Shown: positions 16,485-25,851, counted from the first letter of the stretch. The stretch: 64,000 nt of DNA from Secundilactobacillus pentosiphilus (GCF_002217985.1 NZ_BCMI01000004.1:62001-126000), one strand, 5' to 3'. Program-made: numbers and translations. The notes: generated by a model from the letters alone, not told the origin.

Positions 16485-17920
16485 AACCGCACTCTCCTTT
16501 GAACCCAGTTAGATAGCCACGTTAACAGGGTAATGACGATCAGGTAAATAATGGCGACGATCGTCCAAACTTTGAACCCTTCCAAGTTGCGGGCGATGAT
16601 AATCTTCCCGGTTTGGGTCAGCTCAATGATCCCGATAATCGATAGGATCGAGGTATCTTTTAAGGTAATGATGAATTGGTTGATAAATGATGGAATCATG
16701 ATTCGGATTCCCTGAGGAAGGATGACACGCCGCATGGCTTTGCCAAATGGCAGGCCCAAGCTGCGGGCCGCTTCCATCTGGCCATCATCGACCGCGTTGA
16801 TACCGCCTTTAACAAAGGCGGCAATGTAGGCACCTTCGTTAAACATCAGGGTAATGATCCCGGCGATAAAGGCGGGGATCTTCTGGCCAGTCAGGCTCGG
16901 AATCCCAGTGTAAATGAATAGGGCGAGCACTAGCAGCGGTAAGCCACGGAAAATGTAAATTAAAGTCGTGGATAGGCCGTTGAAAAACTTGTTCGGCACG
17001 ACGCCTAGCAGCCCAACAATGACCCCAAACAGGGTGGCGAAGAAAATGGCGACAACGGTCAGCCAAACTGTTTGCTTGAATCCGCTTATCAAAGCCCCCT
17101 TGTTTTGTTTGATCAGTCCCATAAAGGTTCGGTCAGAAGTGGTATCAGAACTGCCCTTTGCACCGAGATAGCGTCTGGTGATTCGGGCATATTCACCGTT
17201 AGCCTTTAAGTCGGCGAGTCCGTTATTGAACATCCGCAGGAGCTTCTTATTGTGGCCCTTTTTAACACCAAAACCATAGGGACCGTTCAAAGTTGGCTTT
17301 GTGTAGATTTTAAGTTTGGTTCCTTGCCGAACGGCGTATTTCATTACTGGAGAATCTTCAAAACAGGCAGCCGAGTTGCCGGTTAAGACATCCTGATACA
17401 TATCGTTGGATTCATCAAACGTGACAATTCTGAAGCCGTACTTTTTATGAATACTTTGTGCGTATTGAGCGCCTGAAGTACCGGTTTTAACGGCAACCCG
17501 CTTACCACGCAACTGACTGAGCTTAGTGATCTTGCCGTTGGGCTTGGCTGCCATCACCACACCTGACATGAAGTAGGGCTTTGAAAAGTCGAAAGTCGCT
17601 TCACGTTCCTTGGTGATCGACATGCCGGCAATGACACCATCTGATTGGCCAGATTGAACGCTTTGCACGGCGGAGTTAAAGCTGGTTGGCTTCATATTGA
17701 CTTTAAACCCCTGATCTTTTGCAATGGCATGCATTAAATCAATATCGATCCCAACATATTTGTTTTTATTGTTGGCAAACTCAAATGGCGGGAAAGTAGA
17801 ATCAGTCGCTATTTGATAAGTTGCCTCCGCTTTTGCCGGTGCGGCACCTAAACCTAGTGTCACAAGCAGTGCGAACAAAGCGGCCAAACCACTTATAATC
17901 CTGATAAAGTGACGTTTCAT
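16481..17920 (-). CDS. Fused substrate-binding protein and permease of amino-acid ABC importer
   Basis: A 479-residue fusion. A signal/anchor helix is followed by an SBP_bac_3 domain ('[19 protein letters not shown]', '[22 protein letters not shown]') to about residue 250. A permease domain of about 215 residues follows, with the His/Glu/Gln/Arg family signature ('[17 protein letters not shown]', '[16 protein letters not shown]', '[21 protein letters not shown]' EAA loop). Such GlnHP fusions are common in lactic acid bacteria and import Gln/Glu-like amino acids. SD gaggaggaa precedes the ATG. It forms an operon with the downstream ATPase. Confidence 0.92.
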   Translation of the reverse strand: MKRHFIRIISGLAALFALLVTLGLGAAPAKAEATYQIATDSTFPPFEFANNKNKYVGIDIDLMHAIAKDQGFKVNMKPTSFNSAVQSVQSGQSDGVIAGMSITKEREATFDFSKPYFMSGVVMAAKPNGKITKLSQLRGKRVAVKTGTSGAQYAQSIHKKYGFRIVTFDESNDMYQDVLTGNSAACFEDSPVMKYAVRQGTKLKIYTKPTLNGPYGFGVKKGHNKKLLRMFNNGLADLKANGEYARITRRYLGAKGSSDTTSDRTFMGLIKQNKGALISGFKQTVWLTVVAIFFATLFGVIVGLLGVVPNKFFNGLSTTLIYIFRGLPLLVLALFIYTGIPSLTGQKIPAFIAGIITLMFNEGAYIAAFVKGGINAVDDGQMEAARSLGLPFGKAMRRVILPQGIRIMIPSFINQFIITLKDTSILSIIGIIELTQTGKIIIARNLEGFKVWTIVAIIYLIVITLLTWLSNWVQRRVRL

Positions 17921-18428
17921 GTTATTCCTCCTCGGTATATGTAATAAAGCCTAACATCAGTTAATGAGAATATAATAACAGTAAAATAATAGAATGTTAA
18001 GGCTATTTCAGAAAATAAATTGAAAAATCTGAAAAATAATTCATTTTTTGGAATGTTGCCGGCCAGTTAACTATTAACATAGAGCACCACATTAGCGTCT
18101 TCGTTGATAAAGCAACGTTAAAGTTCTTATGCATTATCCTTATAAATATACGTATAAAATTGATTTGGTTAGTTGAGCATTAAAATTATTATGAGGAATA
18201 CTTCTCATTTTTATAATTATTATCTAATGTTAAGCCGACAAAATCTCGAAGAGCTCGCTATAATAAGTTATTATTTCTCACATGAAAGGCTAAATTACCT
18301 GGGTTAACTGTATTTGCAACCGTATCTTAATTGTGTTTTAATTAAATTCTAATGGGGCTTTGGTGCCCTTTAAGGTGTTGATCCATAACACGGATAATAC
18401 ATAGGTTATTTTTGAGGAGGAATTTGGT
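17921..18428. other. Divergent intergenic region, ABC importer / aminotransferase
   Basis: A 508-bp AT-rich region between divergent genes. It lacks T-box or riboswitch motifs on either strand by eye. The aminotransferase SD (gaggagg, 18414-18420) is clear. No gene-like ORF was recognised. Confidence 0.4.
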
Positions 18429-19598
18429 TTGAAGTTTGAAGAATCTAAAGTGTTGCAGCATTTACCAAAGCAGTTTTTCGCTAGTTTAGTAGCTAAAGTT
18501 AACGCTAAAGCAGCGTCTGGTGCAGACGTGATCAATTTAGGTCAGGGTAATCCCGACCAGCCAACGCCTGATTTTATTGTGAAGGCCATGCAGCAAGCAA
18601 CCGCTGATCCAACCGACCATAAGTACTCACAGTTTCGCGGCATGCCGCGGTTAAAGCAGGCAGCCGCTGATTTCTACAAACGTGAATACGGCGTGACACT
18701 TGATCCGGAAAAGGAAGTGGCGATTCTTGGCGGGTCTAAGATTGGTCTGGTGGAGCTGCCGTTTGCGTTATTAAACCCTGGCGATACCATGTTGCTGCCG
18801 GATCCGGGTTATCCGGATTACCTTTCAGGTGTCGCTTTAGCGCAAGTTAAACTGGAGCTTATGTCACTGTCATCAGCTAACCAGTATTTACCCGACTATC
18901 AGCAGTTAGACCCGAAAGTGGTTGAACGGGCCAAGTTAATGTACCTTAACTACCCGCATAATCCGACTGGCGCGGTGGCAACACCAAAATTCTATGAGGA
19001 GACGGTTCAGTTTGCTAAAGAACATCACATTGGCGTGGTTCAGGACTTTGCTTACGGTGCCATTGGGTTTAATGGCAAACGCCCGGTCAGCTTCATGCAA
19101 ACGCCTGGTGCAAAGGACGTTGGCATCGAAACTTACACCTTGTCAAAATCGTATAACATGGCCGGCTGGCGGATCGGCTTTGCCGTGGGTAATGCCGATA
19201 TGATTGAAGCAATCAACTTGATTCAAGATCACCTCTTCGTGTCAGTTTTTCCCGCGATTCAGGATGCCGCGGTTGCGGCACTGAACAGTGACCAGTCATC
19301 CGTTAAATCACTGGTGGCACTGTATCAAAAGCGACGCGATGATTTTTACGCTGCTGCTCGTAAGATCGGTTGGGAACCGTATCCTTCAGGCGGGGCGTTC
19401 TACGCCTGGATGCCCGTTCCCAAGGGGTATACCAGTGAGCAATTTGCCGACGTTTTGTTAGATAAGGCGGCGGTCGCCGTTGCACCTGGTAATGGTTTTG
19501 GCAAGAGCGGCGAGGGTTACGTCAGGGTTGGCCTGCTGATTGATGAACCCAGGTTCACGGAAGCTTGTGAGCGGATTGGGAAGTTGGGGCTGTTTTGA
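18429..19598 (+). CDS. PLP-dependent class I/II aminotransferase
   Basis: A 389-residue fold-type I aminotransferase. Motifs: 'INLGQGNPDQPTP' (substrate-binding N-terminal region), 'YLNYPHNPTGAVAT', and the PLP lysine K240 in 'TLSKSYNMAGWRIGF'; late Arg in 'GEGYVRVGLL' binds the substrate carboxylate. Family relatives are PatA and aromatic/aspartate transaminases; the substrate is not readable from sequence. TTG start with gaggagg at 8 nt. The location between an amino-acid importer and keto-acid enzymes suggests branched-chain or aromatic amino-acid work, but this is inference. A long hairpin repeat follows two bases after the stop. Confidence 0.88.
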   Translation: MKFEESKVLQHLPKQFFASLVAKVNAKAASGADVINLGQGNPDQPTPDFIVKAMQQATADPTDHKYSQFRGMPRLKQAAADFYKREYGVTLDPEKEVAILGGSKIGLVELPFALLNPGDTMLLPDPGYPDYLSGVALAQVKLELMSLSSANQYLPDYQQLDPKVVERAKLMYLNYPHNPTGAVATPKFYEETVQFAKEHHIGVVQDFAYGAIGFNGKRPVSFMQTPGAKDVGIETYTLSKSYNMAGWRIGFAVGNADMIEAINLIQDHLFVSVFPAIQDAAVAALNSDQSSVKSLVALYQKRRDDFYAAARKIGWEPYPSGGAFYAWMPVPKGYTSEQFADVLLDKAAVAVAPGNGFGKSGEGYVRVGLLIDEPRFTEACERIGKLGLF

Positions 19599-19600
19599 GA

Positions 19601-19715
19601 GAGTGTAAGACGAGGCGTTTTGCCCCAGAATATAAGGGAAAGAAGCGGTGTTCCAGGTGGTTTTCCTGGAACACCGCTTCTTTCCCTTATATGGCAGGGG
19701 CGTGCCGAGTCGCAC
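19601..19715 (+). repeat. Long hairpin repeat, copy 1
   Basis: Inner stem of 28 perfect base pairs (19630-19657 with 19665-19692) beginning ATATAA and closed by a 7-nt loop (TGGTTTT). Outer stem GAC-AGGC.../...CGGCACGCCCC pairs with a GTTT bulge on the 5' side. Left edge GAGTGTAAGACGAGGCG resembles the GTGCGGAACAACGCGG of the other copies. See the matching copies at 26.3, 32.1, 51.6, 55.0, 55.2 and 56.9 kb. Confidence 0.85.
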
Positions 19716-19746
19716 AGGTTTAGGCTAGCTGAAATTAACACAAAAA

Positions 19747-19793
19747 AATACGGTGTCTCCTGGCCGTTAGTTTAACCAGGAAGACACCGTATT
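19747..19793 (-). terminator. Terminator of the FAH-family gene
   Basis: Arms AATACGGTGTC and GACACCGTATT with CCTGG/CCAGG inside; T-run on the minus strand. Confidence 0.85.
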
Positions 19794-19853
19794 AAGTGAA
19801 TCTAAATTAGTTGCTAGGATTCTTCTAATATAGTAGTAGCTTTTTTCAAAATT

Positions 19854-20669
19854 TTAACGTTCGACGTGTAGCAGTACGGCTCCCATACCCTTGTCAAACG
19901 TGGCTTTCCAGTCACCTTCAGTCAGGGATTCAGGGAGTAGGAAGGTACCGCTTGAAACCCGCTGGCCTGCCTTTAGCGGCATACCTTGTTCGTCTAGTTT
20001 TTGGACTAGCCACTGCAGCGAGTTAAGCGGGTTGCCAAGGACTTCAGAAGCTTGGCCATCCTTTAGCTTTTTGCCGTCGTGGAAGAGTTCGCAGGAGACA
20101 TTAGCGAGATCCTCCGGCTTCTCAAATAGCCGGTCCGCATCGTTTTCTTCACCGTAGACCACGTAACCGCCAACGGCTGCATCGGCCATGACCATGTATT
20201 TGGAGAGGCTTGGGAACCAGTCGCTGAACCGTGAGTCAGGGACTTCAACGGCCGGTGCCACGGTGGTTTTATGGAAAAGGTCTTCTAGTGAATCGTTGGC
20301 TGAAAGGTCTTCTTTAGCGGTGAACATCATTTCAACTTCGGCTAGTGGATCCATGACGTCACTAGCCTTAACGTTGTGCGGTGATTTAACAAAGTGGCTC
20401 TTAACTTGAGCACCGTATAGCGGGCAGTCGGATTCGAACATATCCTGGGTCTGTTTGCTGGTCAGGGATACTTTGTAGCCGCCAACGGCTTCGTTCTTAT
20501 CCGCTGTTAGCTGACGCTGAACGCGGTAAGCTGCGTCTTCACTGTCTGCTAGACCGGTATAATCAGCTTCTTTAAGTGGTTTGCGTGTCTTGTATGCGGT
20601 GTAAAGATCCTGTGCTAACTTAGCTTCTTTTTCTGATAATGTTTGTTTGCTTAATACTTGTTCACTCAT
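19854..20669 (-). CDS. Fumarylacetoacetase-family 2-keto-4-pentenoate hydratase-like enzyme
   Basis: A 271-residue enzyme of the MhpD/FAH family. Visible motifs: 'YKVSLTSKQTQ' (K..LTS), 'PLAEVEMMFTAKEDL' (acidic metal ligands), 'PAVEVPDSRF' and 'VSSGTFLLPES' near the C-terminus. Members hydrate or decarboxylate 2-keto acids with Mg2+; the true substrate here is unknown because no aromatic-degradation genes are nearby. ATG 20669 is set by acctcc-complement SD (ggaggt, 7 nt). An upstream Ile-type T-box on the same strand suggests the gene responds to isoleucine shortage, though 320 bp and a possible small ORF separate them. Confidence 0.8.
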   Translation of the reverse strand: MSEQVLSKQTLSEKEAKLAQDLYTAYKTRKPLKEADYTGLADSEDAAYRVQRQLTADKNEAVGGYKVSLTSKQTQDMFESDCPLYGAQVKSHFVKSPHNVKASDVMDPLAEVEMMFTAKEDLSANDSLEDLFHKTTVAPAVEVPDSRFSDWFPSLSKYMVMADAAVGGYVVYGEENDADRLFEKPEDLANVSCELFHDGKKLKDGQASEVLGNPLNSLQWLVQKLDEQGMPLKAGQRVSSGTFLLPESLTEGDWKATFDKGMGAVLLHVER

Positions 20670-20696
20670 GGGCGAGACCTCCAAAATTATGTTTAA

Positions 20697-20827
20697 TATG
20701 TGATCGATTGAAACTATGTGCTGAAACAATATGTGTTGATAATATGTGTGCTGACACGATATGTGATGGACCTATGTGAAACTGATAGAGTACGTTATGT
20801 GTTAAGAAAGCTAGTAAAACGTATGTG
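20697..20827 (-). repeat. Cluster of eight CACATA motifs upstream of the FAH-family gene
   Basis: Plus-strand TATGTG at 20697, 20715, 20730, 20743, 20760, 20773, 20796 and 20822 (a ninth at 20894). Spacing is 13-26 bp and not a multiple of three, so coding does not explain it. On the transcript they read CACAUA. They may be protein-binding sites on DNA or RNA. Confidence 0.6.
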
Positions 20828-20945
20828 TGACCCGCCCAGGATCGGTGGGTTCAATGAGAAATTGCACTTCATTTGCGCTTGAAAATCTGATAATATGTGT
20901 AATCTGAATGTCGCTATCATCTGAGCTCTTAATGCCAACTTCCAA
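20811..20945 (-). CDS. Possible 44-residue ORF after the Ile T-box
   Basis: TTG start at 20945 preceded by aaaggtggtgagg; the predicted peptide starts MEVGIKSSDDSDIQITHII and ends RVTHTFY. It has a protein-like composition, no membrane helix and no recognised family. It is the first ORF after the T-box terminator. It could be a small protein, a leader peptide or a remnant of a lost gene. Unsupported beyond SD and position. Confidence 0.3.
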   Translation of the reverse strand: MEVGIKSSDDSDIQITHIIRFSSANEVQFLIEPTDPGRVTHTFY

Positions 20946-20991
20946 TTGTCCTCACCACCTTTAATTTTGTATTTTAAATTCAGGGAACGAA

Positions 20992-21317
20992 AAAGCGTCC
21001 TTGACCGCAATCTGCTTGCGATTAAGGACGCTTTCACGTGGTACCACCTTAGTTTATAATCTCATTACTGAAATTACCTCTCACGTACGGCATAAATGCG
21101 ATACGCTTGGCACGATAATGGGTGCACCCCAATGTGTTCTACTACGGTCTAGCCGGTTCGGCACACAGCTCAGAGATGATCATCGCGTCCACCCGTCATT
21201 GCCTTTCACCTGCCGGCAACTCTCTATATCCGAAGTGGAGTTGATGTTTCTCGTCAACGCTTTTCATCTGAATTTAATGATTGACATTAATCTACACCCT
21301 GTATTGGGGATTGTCAA
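20992..21317 (-). promoter_or_regulatory. T-box riboswitch, probable Ile specifier (AUC), with promoter
   Basis: Promoter TTGACA (21317-21312), 17 bp, TAGATT (21294-21289). The leader has the canonical AGAGAG-GTTGCC...GGCAA distal loop. The specifier strand is GATG-ATC-ATCTCTGAGC, which places ATC (isoleucine) at the codon position. The T-box AAGGTGGTACCACG follows at about 21050-21037, then a terminator with arms around AAAGCGTCCTT (20992-21034). The UGGU bulge fits a tRNA with discriminator A. The 5' S-turn strand is not a clear AGTA, so the codon call is less secure than for the Val and Met leaders. Confidence 0.8.
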
Positions 21318-21507
21318 CACTAAAATGTGAAAAACATTAAAATAATTTCTAGAAGTACACGATTCTCTAATGTGTTAAAAGCAAACCTGATGAAAAGATT
21401 CACTAAAGTGATGGATGAACACATCTGGAACAGTATGGTATACTTTGGACACATTCAGAATAATTACTGTAAATAAATTAATTGACGATTAAAGCGGGGG
21501 TAAAACT

Positions 21508-23016
21508 GTGAAACTATCAAAATTTCTATTTGGCACTACAATTGGGTTAGCTGCCGGTTTACTAGCCCTGTACTATAAACGAGATAATACCGTTCAAGCG
21601 CCGGCCAAAAGACCGAATACGAGGGTTTTTGAGGATTTTTCTGCAATCGATTTAAGTGAGTTTACCGATCATTTAACCTTAGCAGCAGCTGATAAAACAG
21701 CTTTAGTACTGGAACAAAATGATAATGAATATGTGGGTGAAGGCAGCTTGACCACGCCGGTTTTTGACTTGCCGCAGTTTAAAAACTTAGTCGCTTCGTG
21801 GAACGCGTTAACACCCAAAAAGACTAGCGTTCAAGTAGAAGCGCGGATAAATCAGGATGGCCGCTGGTCTGCTTGGCATAGTTGGGGGCGCTGGTCAACT
21901 AAAGCCTTGAGCGCCAGTGTGAAACAGGATAAAGAAGATCCCCTTGCCGGTATTGATACGGATACGCTAACGGTTAAAGCTGGTGCGGGAACCCAGGCAC
22001 AGCTGCGGGTCCATCTGTATACTGGAGACCCACAGCAGACACCAGTGCTTAAACTAGTTGCGGCTAGTGTGAAGCCGATTCACCATGATTTGATGGTGGA
22101 CAAGCACGCCGTTTCGGTTGATCGCGTTATTGCGACCCCAGCGTACTCTCAGGAGATCCGTGATCCTAAACTGGCACCGGGGATTTGCAGCCCGACTACC
22201 GTCTCCATGGCAGTTAACCGGCAAAATGCCGATATTCTACCCGAAGAATTGGCATTGCATAATTTTGATAAAACTTACAATGGTTTTGGTAACTGGTCGT
22301 TTAGTATGGCTGCGGCCGGCAGCATGGGCTACCGTGCTTATATTGCCTATACCAGTCTGGATGGTCTTCGGCGGCAAATCTTAGCCGGTTATCCAGTGGG
22401 CGTGAGTGTTCAATATACCAACGATCCGGATAATGGTGAGCTGCCCTACGTTGAAAATGCAATGGGGGACACGACTGGTCATTTGTTACTCGTGACCGGT
22501 TTTACCAACTTGAACGGGGTCGACTATGTCGCGGTCAATGATTCTTACGCGGACAATAATGAAGATGCTAAACGGCTCTACCGGCTTGATCAGTTCAGCG
22601 AAGCATGGCATTCTCGAATGGCTTATATGATTGGCGGTAACTATCACGGTTATGAGCGGCTGATGCAGCCTAGCCGGGAGACGGTATCACTGATCGCAAA
22701 TGATGAGCGAACCGCTTTTACGGTGCAGTTGGCAGATGAAACCATCGCGATGACGCCTGACATGATCAAGCAGACCGATACTTTTGACCAACGGACAGCG
22801 ACGATTGCCTATACCTTGGACGACGGCGGTCAGTTTGAAACTACTGCTCAAAAGCATTTTGACTATGCTGATGTCGACGAAGAGGGTCGAATCAAGCTTG
22901 ACTTGGCTGAAATTAAGCAAGTGCATCCTGATGCAACCACGCTGACGGTTTACGTGATCAGAATGGTGGCACCCACGCTTGTGGGTACCATTTCGTTGAC
23001 AGATCATAATGACTGA
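21508..23016 (+). CDS. C39-like cysteine peptidase, membrane-anchored or secreted
   Basis: A 502-residue protein: N-terminal hydrophobic helix (FLFGTTIGLAAGLLALYY), a beta-rich region of about 170 residues, and a peptidase_C39_2 domain with Cys227 in 'GICSPTTVSMAV', His325 in 'TTGHLLLVTGF' and Asp345 or Asn344 in 'VNDSYA'. A C-terminal beta domain follows. It probably cleaves peptides or proteins at the cell surface. GTG start with gcggggg; an extended -10 (TGGTATACT) lies near 21434. The last 8 nt overlap the amidase gene, so the two proteins are likely made together. Confidence 0.8.
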   Translation: MKLSKFLFGTTIGLAAGLLALYYKRDNTVQAPAKRPNTRVFEDFSAIDLSEFTDHLTLAAADKTALVLEQNDNEYVGEGSLTTPVFDLPQFKNLVASWNALTPKKTSVQVEARINQDGRWSAWHSWGRWSTKALSASVKQDKEDPLAGIDTDTLTVKAGAGTQAQLRVHLYTGDPQQTPVLKLVAASVKPIHHDLMVDKHAVSVDRVIATPAYSQEIRDPKLAPGICSPTTVSMAVNRQNADILPEELALHNFDKTYNGFGNWSFSMAAAGSMGYRAYIAYTSLDGLRRQILAGYPVGVSVQYTNDPDNGELPYVENAMGDTTGHLLLVTGFTNLNGVDYVAVNDSYADNNEDAKRLYRLDQFSEAWHSRMAYMIGGNYHGYERLMQPSRETVSLIANDERTAFTVQLADETIAMTPDMIKQTDTFDQRTATIAYTLDDGGQFETTAQKHFDYADVDEEGRIKLDLAEIKQVHPDATTLTVYVIRMVAPTLVGTISLTDHND

Positions 23017-23959
23017 TTTTAAGGCTGCAATGGCAGGTAATTATACAGTTGCCGACCGGCCAAATGATGTTAGAATTCGTTATATCATTATCCATGCCAC
23101 TGAGTTAAGCTATCATGATACCATTGCGCGGTTTCAAACGCCGAACCAAGTCAGTGCTCACGTTGTTATTCGCCAGCGTGATGGGTATCGGACGGCAATG
23201 GTGGCACCTCAAAACGTTGCCTGGCATGCCGGCAACTGGGACATGAACTGCCGGTCACTGGGTATTGAGCAGGAAGCTTATGTTGAGCAACCGGCTAGCT
23301 TTACCCAACCGATGCTGTACACACTAGCCGCCCAGATTCTAGAGTGGTCAACTCAGTATCATATTCCGCTAGATCGGGCTCATTTGCTGGGTCACGACAA
23401 TGTGGCTGCCCCGACTCAAGCCGCTGAACCGGCGATGCATCGGGATCCTGGCTGGTATTTTGACTGGGAGGCTTTGTTTCGGCAGCTGGGGGTTGTTTCC
23501 AAGCCTAAGCTGCCGGTAAACATTGGCCACGCGGTGGAAATTACCAGGCCTTACGCGGATCTATTTCAGCGACCGACGTTTCAGAGCGGTTTGATTGGCA
23601 AACAGTCAGAGCCGCTCTCGCATCGTGTTAGCTACGGTCAGGCGTTTGTTTGTGCAGCTAAGGATGGAGACTGGATCGCCATTAATTTTAGCGGGCAGCT
23701 CGGCTGGCTCAAGGAAGACCAAGTAACCGGTGTTCAACGGCCAAGCTTAAAGGTAGCACATCAAATCGGCTTATACGGATCAACCCAACCCGGTGCACCT
23801 GCGATTGACATTTTACAACCGGGAGAACAATACGTGATCTCGGATGAACTGGCTGGCCTGCAGACTAGTGATGTATCAGGCGAGTTAACCGTCCAAAAGA
23901 CCGGTGATTTATTTTGGCAGATCTGGTATGGACATCGAATTGGGTATGTGAAAAAGTGA
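23009..23959 (+). CDS. N-acetylmuramoyl-L-alanine amidase (Amidase_2) with SH3-like tail
   Basis: A 316-residue protein. The amidase_2 domain shows zinc ligands His29 ('IIIHATE'), a second His in 'LLGHDNV' and Asp in 'HRDPGWYFDW'. The C-terminal 130 residues carry two SH3-like units ('GLIGKQ..LSHRVSYGQAF' and 'IGLYGSTQPGAPA'). The usual substrate is the amide bond between MurNAc and L-Ala in peptidoglycan. No signal peptide is visible, so either it is released by lysis or exported by another route, or it acts on imported muropeptides. It overlaps the C39-like gene by 8 nt. Confidence 0.82.
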   Translation: MTDFKAAMAGNYTVADRPNDVRIRYIIIHATELSYHDTIARFQTPNQVSAHVVIRQRDGYRTAMVAPQNVAWHAGNWDMNCRSLGIEQEAYVEQPASFTQPMLYTLAAQILEWSTQYHIPLDRAHLLGHDNVAAPTQAAEPAMHRDPGWYFDWEALFRQLGVVSKPKLPVNIGHAVEITRPYADLFQRPTFQSGLIGKQSEPLSHRVSYGQAFVCAAKDGDWIAINFSGQLGWLKEDQVTGVQRPSLKVAHQIGLYGSTQPGAPAIDILQPGEQYVISDELAGLQTSDVSGELTVQKTGDLFWQIWYGHRIGYVKK

Positions 23960-23971
23960 TGAATGATTAAC

Positions 23972-24016
23972 AAACGTGCTGAAAATGACGATATGTCGTT
24001 TCTCAGCACGTTTTTG
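23972..24016 (+). terminator. Terminator after amidase
   Basis: Arms AAACGTGCTGA and TCAGCACGTTT plus an internal ACGATATGT-type pairing, followed by a T-run. Confidence 0.85.
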
Positions 24017-24186
24017 TTTGGCAGCAAGGTAAGCTGAGCGATCGAATTTGACATACAGTATATATGCAGTTTAAAATTACGAAAAGATCGAATAAAGGCT
24101 GATAGCAGGCCATTTAAACCGATTTGAGATATTTTCATAAATATAAAAATAGTAACACCGAAAAATTTTCATAGTTTCCCCATAGT

Positions 24187-24258
24187 TTGTTAACTTTACT
24201 CAGGTAAACTAAGATTATAAAAAAAGAGCGAATGTATATGATATACAATCAAGCGCTC
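24187..24258 (+). promoter_or_regulatory. Leader of the antiporter gene with small dyads
   Basis: TTTAC-TCAG-GTAAA dyad near 24196-24209 next to a TTATAA -10-like hexamer; then a hairpin GAGCG (24226-24230) / CGCTC (24254-24258) enclosing GTATAT/ATATAC just before the SD. The function is unknown; it could be an operator and a 5' UTR hairpin. Confidence 0.4.
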
Positions 24259-24278
24259 CAAGAAATGAGGGAAATCCT

Positions 24279-25697
24279 ATGGCATCGCAGTCTCACAAAA
24301 TCAATGGTGTTTCACTTACTGCTTTAGTGATAACGACCGCGATTGGTTCCGGCATTTTTGCCTTGAGCAGTGATCTGGCAATTGCTGCTGCTCCGGGGGC
24401 TGCACTAATTTCCTGGGCGATCGTTGGTTTCGGTATTTTAATGTTAGCGGCCTGTTTAAATAATTTACTGAATAAGCGTTCTGATTTAGAGGGTATTTTT
24501 GCTTATGGCAAAGCGGGGTTCGGTCCCTTTGTCGGTTTCATCAGCGGCTGGGGCTACTGGATGTCGGCTTGGTTAGGCAACGTGGCTTTTGCCACCGTCT
24601 TTATGAGTACGCTAGGGTATTTTTTTCCAATTTTTCAGCGGGGGAACAGTCCGCTGTCAATTTTGGTAGCAAGCGTCATTGCCTGGTTACTGACACTGTT
24701 AGTTAACCACGGGGTGGAAAGTGCCACGTTAATGAATACCATCATTACCGTCTGTAAATTGATCCCCATCTTTACGTTTATTGTCGTGGCCATTGTGTTA
24801 TTTAACGGGCATATTTTTACCACTCAATTTTGGGGTAACTTTAGGGGTATCCTGACGCTGGGTGCCATTGCACCGCAGATCAAAAGTAGTTTAATGATCA
24901 TGATGTTCGTGTTTGTTGGGATCGAAGGGGCCACAATAATGGCTTCGCGGGCTAAAAGCCGTAAAATCGCGGGGCGTGCCACGCTGATCGGTGTTAGCTG
25001 CCTGCTTTTCATTTATGCGCTGGCATCGATCTTACCTTACGGGTACCTGTCTCGTGCTGAGCTGGTCCAGATGAAACAGCCCGCGATGGTCTTTATTTTT
25101 GAGAAAATGGTGGGTCAGTGGGGCGGCAGCTTTATTAGTATTGGTATTTTGGTCTCCATCTTAGGCGCCTGGCTGTCTTGGACCATGTTGCCGGCGGAAA
25201 CGCTCGGGATGATGGCTGAACAGGGATTGATCCCTAAAGGTTTTGCTAAAAAGAACAAGCACGGTGCGCCGACCCTTGCCTTGATTACGACCGCTAGTAT
25301 GGTGCAAGTCTTCATGATCGTTCTGGTTTTTGCGGAGAGGGCTTATGAATTTGCGTACAGTCTGTGTACGGCTTCAATTGTGGTTTGCTACGCCATTGTT
25401 GCGGCTTACCAAATCAAATACTCATGGCAAAATCGCGGCCAGAAGGGGAACCGGCTGCAGCTGCTGATCGGTGTGGCGGCCCTGATGTTCCAACTAGTAG
25501 TGATTACCTTGTCGGGTCTGCAGTACTTGTTTATCTGTTTGGTGGTTTACGTACCGGGTATTATTCTGTACGCCTTAACGTTGAAGCAAAATACCGGCCA
25601 GTATTTGAACCGGCTAGAGTGGTCAGCTTCAGTGTTAATTGTGAGTGGTGCGGTGATCACCGTGGCATTGATGATCATGGGTCGAATCAATCTGTAA
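24279..25697 (+). CDS. APC-family basic amino-acid antiporter (arginine/ornithine type)
   Basis: A 472-residue, 12-13 helix transporter. The N-terminus 'ALVITTAIGSGIFALSSDLA' and 'FVFVGIEGATIMASRAKSR' match the APA subfamily, which exchanges arginine for ornithine, lysine for cadaverine or similar pairs. No arginine deiminase genes are in the window, so the exchange partner is unknown. SD atgaggga precedes the ATG. Monocistronic by spacing; no clear terminator follows. Confidence 0.82.
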   Translation: MASQSHKINGVSLTALVITTAIGSGIFALSSDLAIAAAPGAALISWAIVGFGILMLAACLNNLLNKRSDLEGIFAYGKAGFGPFVGFISGWGYWMSAWLGNVAFATVFMSTLGYFFPIFQRGNSPLSILVASVIAWLLTLLVNHGVESATLMNTIITVCKLIPIFTFIVVAIVLFNGHIFTTQFWGNFRGILTLGAIAPQIKSSLMIMMFVFVGIEGATIMASRAKSRKIAGRATLIGVSCLLFIYALASILPYGYLSRAELVQMKQPAMVFIFEKMVGQWGGSFISIGILVSILGAWLSWTMLPAETLGMMAEQGLIPKGFAKKNKHGAPTLALITTASMVQVFMIVLVFAERAYEFAYSLCTASIVVCYAIVAAYQIKYSWQNRGQKGNRLQLLIGVAALMFQLVVITLSGLQYLFICLVVYVPGIILYALTLKQNTGQYLNRLEWSASVLIVSGAVITVALMIMGRINL

Positions 25698-25851
25698 GTT
25701 TAGTTCACCTGTTAACGCTAGTTAGTCCAAAATCTATAAATAATAGATAAATAGTTTGGCTATCCTAAATTTAGGCTTGTCTTCCGGCCCACGAATGTTA
25801 TAGTTATTCTTGGGAAAAGGAATCAAATGTGTAATTAATTAGGAGGATTTT

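Noticed and set aside
17921-18428. Search for a riboswitch or T-box before the aminotransferase
   Set aside because: No AAGGTGG core, no riboswitch consensus and no terminator before the start codon.
21001-21330. Plus-strand ORF across the Ile T-box
   Set aside because: The sequence is fully explained as a structured RNA on the minus strand.
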